A DNA stretch of 64,000 nt from Streptomyces sp. S465 (GTDB lineage Bacteria; Actinomycetota; Actinomycetes; Streptomycetales; Streptomycetaceae). A program made the position numbers and the translations under genes. The DNA lies in assembly GCF_026898115.1 (NCBI RefSeq), contig NZ_CP114036.1, forward strand, positions 8,178,001 to 8,242,000, written 5' to 3'. Shown in pieces: positions 53,797-61,800 of this stretch (position 1 is its first letter; every line of letters begins with the position of its first letter). Under the pieces are notes generated by a model that was not told the DNA's origin, searched no databases, and saw nothing but the letters and a program-made list of their open reading frames with translations.

Positions 53797-54641
53797 CGGA
53801 ACGCCTCGATGTGGTCGGCGGCCCACTCCCGGTACGACCGCGGCGGTCGGCCCAGGACTTCCGCCACCGCCCCGTCGACCCGCACCAGGCTCTCGTCGGT
53901 GTTGCGCAGCATGGTCAGCATCGCGTCGGCGACCGCCGGCGGGTAGTGCAGCCGCTCCACCATCGCCGCCCGAGCCACCGCCTCCGGGAGTTCCTCGAAC
54001 GCCACCGGCTCGCCGAGCAGGTCGGACAGCACGGCCACCTGCCCGGCGACCGTGATCACCTCGCCGCCGGTCAGCGTGTGCACCCGGGACCGGTGCGGGG
54101 CCGGGTCCGCCAGCACCCGGGCGGCCACCGCGCCCACGTCCCGGGGATCCACCGCAGAACTGCGGAAGTCCCTGCCGAAGGCCCGCACCACCCGCTCGGC
54201 GCGCACCGACGGTGCCCACGGCAGCGTGTTGGACATGAACGTGCCGCCGCGCAGCACCGTCCAGTCCAGGCCGGAGCCCTGGACCGCCGCCTCCGCCGCC
54301 AGGTTCGCCTGCTTGATGGCGCTGTCCCGCGCGCTGCCGGCCCGGATCGAGGACAGCAGCACCACATGCCGCACGCCCGCGTCGCGCACCGCGTCCACGA
54401 TCGGCCCGGCCTGCGGTATCCCGGGCAGCACCAGGAGCAGGAACGCCCGGTCCACGCCGTCCAGTGCGGGACCCAGCGAGCCGGGGTCCGTCAGATCGCC
54501 GGTGACGACCTCCACCGCCGTGGCCCAGCGCCGGGCGCCCTCGGGGTTCCGGGTGAGCACCCGGACCTTCTCTCCACGTTCCAGCAGCCGGTCGACGACC
54601 TCGCCGCCCACGGCCCCGGTAGCACCGGTCACCAAGATCAC
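53793..54641 (-). CDS. NmrA-family NAD(P)-binding reductase
   Basis: The 282-aa protein has the atypical short-chain dehydrogenase N-terminus MILVTGATGAVGGEVVDRLL with the GxxGxxG motif, VRVLTRNPEGARR (NADP-binding Arg), HVVLLSSIRAG and LRGGTFMSN. The canonical YxxxK pair is replaced by ...SAIKQANLAAE, as in NmrA/HSCARG-like sensors or reductases. Overlaps on both sides put it in the tailoring operon. It is either a quinone or enoyl reductase or a redox sensor. Confidence 0.88.
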   Translation of the reverse strand: MILVTGATGAVGGEVVDRLLERGEKVRVLTRNPEGARRWATAVEVVTGDLTDPGSLGPALDGVDRAFLLLVLPGIPQAGPIVDAVRDAGVRHVVLLSSIRAGSARDSAIKQANLAAEAAVQGSGLDWTVLRGGTFMSNTLPWAPSVRAERVVRAFGRDFRSSAVDPRDVGAVAARVLADPAPHRSRVHTLTGGEVITVAGQVAVLSDLLGEPVAFEELPEAVARAAMVERLHYPPAVADAMLTMLRNTDESLVRVDGAVAEVLGRPPRSYREWAADHIEAFR

Positions 54642-54657
54642 GGGATCCAGCCTCCTG

Positions 54658-55836
54658 TCAGAAGATGGCGTCGATCAGCTCGGACGCCTGCTCTACGGTC
54701 AACCTCGGGTCGCACAGCGACAGGTAGCGCTCGGTCAGCGCGTGCTCCTCCTCCGGGCGGCCGACGCACTCGGTCACCCGCTCCGCGGCCACCTCCAGGT
54801 GCAGCCCGCCGACATGCCGGCCGGCCCGCTCCACCACCCGGCGGAACTCCCGGCCCTCCGCGATCAGATCGGCCAGATACCGCGTCTTCAGCCCGCTCGC
54901 CGCCCGCCGGGTGTTGCCGTGCATCGGATCGCTCAGCCACACCACCGGGTGGCCGGCCGACACCACCGCCCGCACCAGTGGCGGCAGCGCCTCCGCGACC
55001 GCGTCCCGGCCCATCCGGAAGATCAACGCCAGCCGCCCCGGGACCCGGTCCGGGTCGAGCGCCGCGCACAGCCGCAGCAGCGTCTCCGGGTCGGTCGACG
55101 GGCCGATCTTGCAGCCCACCGGGTTGCGCACGGCGGCCAGCAGCGCCACATGCGCGTGGTCCAGCTGCCGGGTGCGCTCGCCGATCCACGGGAAGTGCGT
55201 GGAGCCCAGCAGCGACCGGCCGGCCGCCGGGTCATGCCGCACCAGACCGGCTTCGTAGTCCAGCACCAGCGCCTCATGGCTGCTCCACGGCCCCAGCCGC
55301 CCGCCGTCCGCCGCCTGGAGGCGCCGGGCGCGCAGGTCCCGCAGGATCTCCTCGCTCGCCTGGTACGCCCAGACCATCCGGCGCGGATCGGGCCGCCGGG
55401 CGAGCTCCGAGACCGTCTCCAGATTGACCATGTGCCCGCGGAAGACCGGCAGCCTCACCCCGTCGACCGTCTCGACCGGCGCCGACCGCGGCTTGGCGTA
55501 CTGCCCGGCGATCCGCCCGATCCGCAGCACCGACTGGCCGGTCCGCACCGCCATCCGGCCGGCCAGCTCCTCGATCGCCGCCACCTTCGCCGCGGTGTGC
55601 CCGGCACCCGACTCATAGAAGCTCTCCGCGCAGTCGCCCGCCTGCACCAGCCGGGCCTGGCCCCGCGCCACCTTCGCCAGACCCCAGCCCAGGGCGGCCA
55701 CCTCGGTGTGCGTCACCAGCGGCGCGGCGCCGCGCAGCCAGCCGAGCGCCGCAGCGTGCGCGGGGTGCGCGTCCCACTCCGGCTGCTGCGCGGCCGGCAG
55801 CGACTCCCACGCCGACGGCAGCGGTGCGCCCATCAT
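54658..55836 (-). CDS. Class II DAHP synthase (pathway-specific shikimate entry)
   Basis: The protein is 392 aa from ATG 55836; a second ATG follows at once. Class II DAHP synthase motifs are VQAGDCAESF (about residues 64-73), RIGRIAGQYAKPRS (about 105-118), VGCKIGPSTDPE, GRLALIFRMGRD, and VWLSDPMHGNT (metal-binding Asp/His). It condenses PEP and erythrose 4-phosphate. It appears shorter than primary-metabolism actinobacterial enzymes, with little N-terminal extension, so it may be free of aromatic feedback. It is coupled to the LAL gene (ATGA) and supplies shikimate-type precursor. An amino-DAHP role is possible but not shown. Confidence 0.92.
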   Translation of the reverse strand: MMGAPLPSAWESLPAAQQPEWDAHPAHAAALGWLRGAAPLVTHTEVAALGWGLAKVARGQARLVQAGDCAESFYESGAGHTAAKVAAIEELAGRMAVRTGQSVLRIGRIAGQYAKPRSAPVETVDGVRLPVFRGHMVNLETVSELARRPDPRRMVWAYQASEEILRDLRARRLQAADGGRLGPWSSHEALVLDYEAGLVRHDPAAGRSLLGSTHFPWIGERTRQLDHAHVALLAAVRNPVGCKIGPSTDPETLLRLCAALDPDRVPGRLALIFRMGRDAVAEALPPLVRAVVSAGHPVVWLSDPMHGNTRRAASGLKTRYLADLIAEGREFRRVVERAGRHVGGLHLEVAAERVTECVGRPEEEHALTERYLSLCDPRLTVEQASELIDAIF

Positions 55837-58679
55837 GCGGACGTCGCGATGTCGTGGTGGAGCAGCGCGGGCAGCTCCTCGCGGTGCTTCACGCCCAGCT
55901 TCCGGTACACCTTCGTCAGATGCTGCTCGACCGTGCTCTCGGTGACGAACAGCTTCTCCGCGATGGCCCGGTTGGTGTAGCCGGCCGAGGCCAGCGTCGC
56001 CACCCGGCGCTCGGCCCGGCTGAGGAAGGTCAGCGCGGTGTCCTCCAACGCACCCGGCCCGTCCACCTCGTGCTCGGCCATGCCCGGGAACAGCTCCCGG
56101 CACAGCGGCTCGGCCTGGCAGCTGCGCGCCACGTGCCAGGCCCGGCGGGCGGTCTGCCGGGCCCGCCGTTGCTCGCCGGACGTGTGGTGCGCGTGGCTGA
56201 GGTCGGCCAGCGCCCGCGCCAGTTCGTAACGGTCCCCGGCGCCCTCCAGGATCTCCACCGCATCCCCCAGCAGATCGGTGCGCTGCCGCTGGCTCCCGCA
56301 CGCCGCCAGCAGCCGGAGCGCCTGGCCCCGCACCCGGCCGAAGTCGGTCCCCACCCAGGCCAGCTGTTCGTTCAGCAGCCGTCTGGCTTGCTCCCGGTTG
56401 CCCTGCCGCAGCCAGGTCTCGGCCGCGCCGGTGCGCCACGGCACCAGGCCCGGGGTGTCCAGCGCCCAGGAGCGCATCAGCTCCCCGCAGGCGAAGAAGT
56501 CGGCCAGGGCGGCGGCGTGGTTGTCGCATACGAGGTGGTAGTGGCCCCGCGCGTACAGGTAGTGCAGCCCGTACCGGCTCTCGAACATCGACGCCGGGAC
56601 CGGCACCCGCAGATACTCGGCGGCCGTTCGCAGCTGTCCCCTCCGGGTGGCGGCCAGGATCAGCGAACTCAGCGGCAGGCCGGCGGCCGTGCCCCAGGCC
56701 GGCGCGGACACCTCCTCCAGCGCGGCCCGCGCCCGTTCGGTGGCCGCCGTCAGGTCACCGCGCCGGACCGCGATCTCCGCCGACACCGCGGCCAGCTCGG
56801 CCCGGGACATCGGCACCCGCGCGGTCCACGGATCCCGGCGCCATGCCTCGCACCAGCGGGCCGCCCGCTCCGTCCGGTCGGCGTACACCTCCGGCATCAG
56901 GCACAACAGCGCGGACTCCCCGGTCCACACCGTGCCCCGCTGCACGCTGGCCTTGTGCAGCAACTGCTCGGCCCGTTCGGTGGCCTCCTCGTACCGCCCG
57001 TGGATCAGCACGTCCGCCAGCACCGCGGAGAACCGCTGCCACGGCGCGGACCGGTCCGCCGGCCCCTCGGCCGCCGGCCGGCCCCGCAGCACCGGCCGGC
57101 GCCGCCGGGCCGGCCGCGGGTGGGTGCACATCAGCCACAGCTCGAACGCGCGCAGCCGGGCACCGGTGTCGGCCGCCTCGTCGGCCGGCGCGGCCCGCAG
57201 CCCCTCGATGAGCGTGGTGGCCTCCTCACAGTGGCCCTGCCACAGCAGTTGCCGGCACACCTCGATGGTGTCGCCGGCCGTCAGCAGACCGGCCCGTGCG
57301 TCCCCGACCAGCGGCTCCAGGTGCCGGGCCGCGGCGCGGGGGTCGCAGCGCCACTCCACCTGGGCCAGCCGGGCGCGGATCGCGGCCCGCTCCCGGCCGT
57401 CCCCGGCGCTGCGCAGCGCCTGCTCCAGGCAGTCCACGGCCACCTCGAACCGCTGCTCCAACAGATGGCTCTCGGCCGCGTCCAGCAGTACCCGGGTGGC
57501 CGGAATCCCGTCGGCGCCCTCGCCCGCGATGATGTGCGCGGCGACCGCGGTGGCCGGCTCGCCCCGTTCCTGTAACAGCCGGGCCGCGGCCCGGTGCAGC
57601 GCCACGCGCTGTGGCGGCGACAGGTCCTCGAGCACCCCGGCCCGGCCGTTGGGGTGCGCGAAGTCCCCGTCGGTGAGCAGCCCGCCCGCCTCGAAGGCCC
57701 GGACGGTGTCGGCGACCACGTCCACGTTCACCCCGACCAGCCGGCTCAGCAACGCCTCCGAGGTGTACTCGCCCAGCACCGCCAGGCCCCGGACCACGGC
57801 CAGCCCGGCCGGCCCGGCGCGCCGCAGGCTGGTCAGCAGCGCCTGCCGGTAGGAGTGGCCGGCCATGTTCCGGCCGGTCCGCCAGTCGTCCAACAGGGCG
57901 CGCAGCAGCAGCGGGTTGCCGCCGCTGGCACGGAAGAACGCCGGCGCCAGCCGGTGCGCGGCCGACCGCCCGAGGTACCGGCCGATCAGCTCGGCGGCGC
58001 CCCGCTGCGACAGCCGGTCGACCGGGATCAGATCGCTGTGCGGGTACCGCAACAGCTCGGTCCTGGCCGCCGCGAAGCCCGGATGCGGGCCGACGTCGCT
58101 GGCCAGCACCACCAGCACGGGGGCCGGCCCGATCCGCCGGGCCAGCCACAGCAGCCACAGCACCGACTCCGGGTCGGCGTGCTGCACGTCGTCCACCGTG
58201 ATCAGCGCCGGTGAACGGTTCACCAGGGCGAGCAGTTCCCTGCACAGCCCGTGCAGCACCTGGGCGGTCAGCCGCTCGGTCGCCCCGGTATCGGGGGTGG
58301 ACGCGAGCCTGTCGATCAGTTCCGCGGCCCGAGCCCGGAACGCCGCCGGCAGCGCGGGCGCCAGGAGCAGCTGGCTCACCACACCCAGCGGGAGCGCGCG
58401 CTCGGCCGGCGAACAGATCGCGTGCAGCCGCAGCAACTCCCCGCCGGCCCCGGGCCCGCCGTCCGCTGGTGTGCCCTCGCAGGGCGCGTCCGTACCCGGG
58501 CCGCCGGTGCGGTGCGGGCGCGCGCCGTCGGCGGCCTGGGCGAACGAGTGCAGCAACTCCGTCTTGCCGGTCGCCGCAGCCCCCTCCACGACGGCGATAC
58601 TTCCCGTCCCCGACCTGGCCTGATGCAACAGCGTGGCGAGGCGGGACAGCTGCTCGTTCCTCTCCACCAATCTGGTCAA
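55833..58679 (-). CDS. LAL-type LuxR-family pathway regulator
   Basis: The 948-aa protein is assigned start TTG 58679, because GGAGGA lies four bases upstream; GTG 58667 is the alternative. AAA ATPase at the N-terminus: LVERNEQL, Walker A EGAAATGKTE (about residues 32-41), Walker B ALITVDDVQHAD (about 160). TPR-like helices fill the middle. The C-terminal LuxR HTH (about 880-940) reads LSRAERRVATLASAGYTNRAIAEKLFVTESTVEQHL. Codon 369 is TTA (57573-57575). Like PikD/GeldR-type LALs it should activate the cluster, in an ATP- and bldA-dependent manner. It heads the five-gene leftward operon. Confidence 0.93.
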   Translation of the reverse strand: MTRLVERNEQLSRLATLLHQARSGTGSIAVVEGAAATGKTELLHSFAQAADGARPHRTGGPGTDAPCEGTPADGGPGAGGELLRLHAICSPAERALPLGVVSQLLLAPALPAAFRARAAELIDRLASTPDTGATERLTAQVLHGLCRELLALVNRSPALITVDDVQHADPESVLWLLWLARRIGPAPVLVVLASDVGPHPGFAAARTELLRYPHSDLIPVDRLSQRGAAELIGRYLGRSAAHRLAPAFFRASGGNPLLLRALLDDWRTGRNMAGHSYRQALLTSLRRAGPAGLAVVRGLAVLGEYTSEALLSRLVGVNVDVVADTVRAFEAGGLLTDGDFAHPNGRAGVLEDLSPPQRVALHRAAARLLQERGEPATAVAAHIIAGEGADGIPATRVLLDAAESHLLEQRFEVAVDCLEQALRSAGDGRERAAIRARLAQVEWRCDPRAAARHLEPLVGDARAGLLTAGDTIEVCRQLLWQGHCEEATTLIEGLRAAPADEAADTGARLRAFELWLMCTHPRPARRRRPVLRGRPAAEGPADRSAPWQRFSAVLADVLIHGRYEEATERAEQLLHKASVQRGTVWTGESALLCLMPEVYADRTERAARWCEAWRRDPWTARVPMSRAELAAVSAEIAVRRGDLTAATERARAALEEVSAPAWGTAAGLPLSSLILAATRRGQLRTAAEYLRVPVPASMFESRYGLHYLYARGHYHLVCDNHAAALADFFACGELMRSWALDTPGLVPWRTGAAETWLRQGNREQARRLLNEQLAWVGTDFGRVRGQALRLLAACGSQRQRTDLLGDAVEILEGAGDRYELARALADLSHAHHTSGEQRRARQTARRAWHVARSCQAEPLCRELFPGMAEHEVDGPGALEDTALTFLSRAERRVATLASAGYTNRAIAEKLFVTESTVEQHLTKVYRKLGVKHREELPALLHHDIATSA

Positions 58680-58896
58680 AGGTTCCTCCAGCGATCGAGC
58701 GTGTCCCCCCGTGCCGACCGAGTCCTTCCGGCGGCGCCGATGCTAGGTCTGGGCCGCGGCGGCGTTCCAGTGACGGAATTCCACCGGCCGTTCCACACGC
58801 CGGTCACCACCCGTCAGACAGCCGACCGGCCGACCACCCGTCGGGCGAGGTCAGGAGGGGGAAGGCGGCGTGCGGCGGGATGCCGCCGCCACCTCG

Positions 58897-61800
58897 TCAG
58901 CCCAGCTTCTCCAGCCACCCCAGCAGCGCCTCCGCGGTGTCCGCCACCTCGTCGGTCAGCACCGTGAAGTGATCGCCCGCCACCTCGATCAGGTCGTGCG
59001 GCAGCGGCCACGACGCCTGCCAGCCGTCCTGTCCGGCCATCTCCGGCGTGGGGCGACCGGCCCGCAGGAACAGCGTCGGCGTGGTGACCGCGTGCGGTGT
59101 CCAGCCGGCGAACATCCGCAGGTAGGCACCCATCGCCAGCAGCGCGGCGTCGTCCGGCGCGCCCTCCTCCACCGCGGCCCGCGCGGGCAGCCCGAGCAGC
59201 CACTCCTGGGCCCGCGCGGCGCCGTCCAGCGGATAGGTGTCGATCAGTACCAGCCCCCGCGGCCCGCGGCCCAGCCGCTCCAGCTCGCCGGTGACGGCGT
59301 GCGCCACGGTGCCGCCCAGGGACCGGCCCACCAGCACGTACGGCTCGTCGCCGACGTGGTCGAGTACGGCCCGCGCGTGCATGCCGACCAGCGTCTCACG
59401 GTCCTCCGGTACGGCCTGACCGGTGCCGAAGCCGGGGTAGGGCAGCACCGCGCCGTCCAGGACCCCCTCCAGCCGACGGCCCAACGCGTCGTACTCGTGC
59501 GGGGTGGCCGCCGGAGTCACCGCCGGCACGCAGACCACCCTCGGCCGCCGCGGACCGGCCGACAGCGTCACCGGCCGCACGGCGTGCTCCGCGCTGTCGC
59601 GGCCCGAGAAGGTCGGCACCGACCAGGACGCACCGACCAGCATCTGGGTCGCCGCCTCGATCCGGCCGTCCCGGTACAGCCGCTCGTACAGCGTGGCCAC
59701 CGTGTAGGCCGAGGACCGCGGTGAACGCCCGGCCGCCAGCCGCTCCCGCACGTGGTCGGCGAGCGCGGTGGCCGTCGGGTGGTCGAACACCACGGTCGCG
59801 GACAGCCGCAGCCCGGTGGCGGACGCCAGCCGGTTCCGCAGCTCGACCGCGGTCAGCGAGTCGAAGCCGAACTCCCGGAAGTCCCGCTCGGGATCGACCG
59901 CGCCGGCGTCGCCGTGCCCCAGCACCTCGGCGACCTGCTCGCACACCAGCTCCAGCGCCGACCCGGGGTCGACCACGGACGGCGCCGCGGTCGCGGCGCG
60001 CCGGGCGGCCGGCCGGGGCCGTCGGACCAGGTCCCGCAGCGCCTCCGGCATCGACTCCAGCCGGCCCAGTGTCCCGACGTCCAGCTTCACCGGCACCAGC
60101 ACCGCCTCACCGGAGCCGACCGCCGCGTCGAAGAGCGCCAGCCCTTCGGCGTCCGACAGCGGCCGGAGCCCGGTGCGGGTCAGCCGGTCGTGGTCGGCTT
60201 GGGTGAGGTGGCGGGTCATGCCGGTGGTGCGGTCCCAGGCGCCCCAGACGAGCGAGGTACCGGGCAGGCCGTGGCGGCGGCGGTGGGTGACCAGGGCGTC
60301 GAGAAAGGCGTTGGCGGCGGCGTAGTTGGCCTGGCCGGCGCTGCCGAGGGTGCCGGCGATCGACGAGAAGACCACGAAGAGGGTCAGACCGTGATCGCGG
60401 GTGAGTTCGTGCAACCACCAGGCGGCGTCGGCCTTGGGTGCGAAGGTGGTGGTCAGTGCGTCGGTGTTGAGGCGGTCGAGGGTGGTGTCGGCGAGGGCTC
60501 CGGCGGTGTGGATGACGCCGGTCAGCGGGCCGATGCCGTCGATGAGTGCGGCGAGTGCGGTGCGGTTGGTGAGGTCGCAGGAGCGGACGCGGACGTGGGC
60601 GCCGAGGTCGGTGAGTTCGGTGGTGAGTTCGGTGGCGCCGTCCGCGTCGGGTCCCTGGCGGCTGGCCAGTACCAGGTCGCGTACGCCGTGTTCGGCGACC
60701 AGGTGACGGGCGACCAGTGAGCCCAGACCGCCGGTGCCGCCGGTGATCAGCACGGGGCCCGAGGAGAGGTCGGGCCGCTCGTCGGGGGACGCTTCCGTAT
60801 CCACCGGCCCGTGTGTCAGCCGGGGGAGAGTGATGGCGCCGTCGCGGATACGGGCCTGGGGTTCGCCGGAGGCGATTACGGCGGGCAGGGCCTGGTGGGA
60901 GGCGGGGTGGTGGTCGGTGTCGATGAGGATGATGCGGTGGGGGTGTTCGGTTTGGGCGGTGCGGAGTAGTCCCCAGACGGCTGCGCCGGCGAGGTCGTCG
61001 TGGGTGGCTTCGACGACGAGGGGTGTGGTGGTGTTTTGGGCCAGGTGGTGTTGGACGCGGGCCAGGGCCTCGGCGGTGATGCGGTGGGTGTCGGCCAGCA
61101 CATCGTCGCCGACCGTCGGCACCGCGTACCGCTCGAACTCCGGGGCGACCGCCGGGCCGGTGAGCGGCGCGGGACGCCAGGCCAGTCGGTAGAGGTGCCG
61201 GCTGGACGGGGCGGTGGGGGCGGCGTGGCGCCGGGTGGCGAGGTGGTCGATGGTGATGACGGGCTGGCCGGTGGTGTCGGTGGCCAGCAGGCGGATGGCG
61301 CCGGTGTCGTCGATGTCCAGTCGGACTCGCAGGTGGGTGGCGCCGGTGGCGTGGACGGTGACACCGGAGAAGGAGAACGGCAGGTGGATGTCGCCGTCCT
61401 CGTCTTGTGCGGCGATCACCGCGGCGGGGTGTAGGGCGGCGTCGAGGAGTGCGGGGTGTAGGGGGTGGCCGGTGGTGGTGCCTGCGGCGGTGGGGAGTTG
61501 GATGTCGGCGTAGAGGGTGTTGTGGTGGTGGTGGAGGGTGCGGAGTCCTTGGAAGGCGGGGCCGTAGTGGAGTCCGGTGGTGGCGAGTTGTTGGTAGGCG
61601 TTGGTGAGGTCGATGGGGTGGGCGTCGGTTGGTGGTTGGGTGTTGTGGTGTGTGGGTGTGGGTGGGGTGTGGCGGCTGAGGGTGCCGGTGGCGTGGCGGG
61701 TCCAGGTGCCGTTGGTGTTGCGGCTGTGGAGGGCGAGGGGGCGGTGGCCGGTGGTGGTTTCGGGGGCTACGGTGATTTGGATGGGGGTGGGGTGGGTGAG

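Noticed and set aside
52216..58679. Ansamycin (AHBA) cluster assignment from the DAHP synthase plus MhpA-like hydroxylase
   Set aside because: The final PKS module ends in a thioesterase rather than relying on an amide synthase. No other AHBA genes are visible. It remains only one possibility until the right flank is seen.
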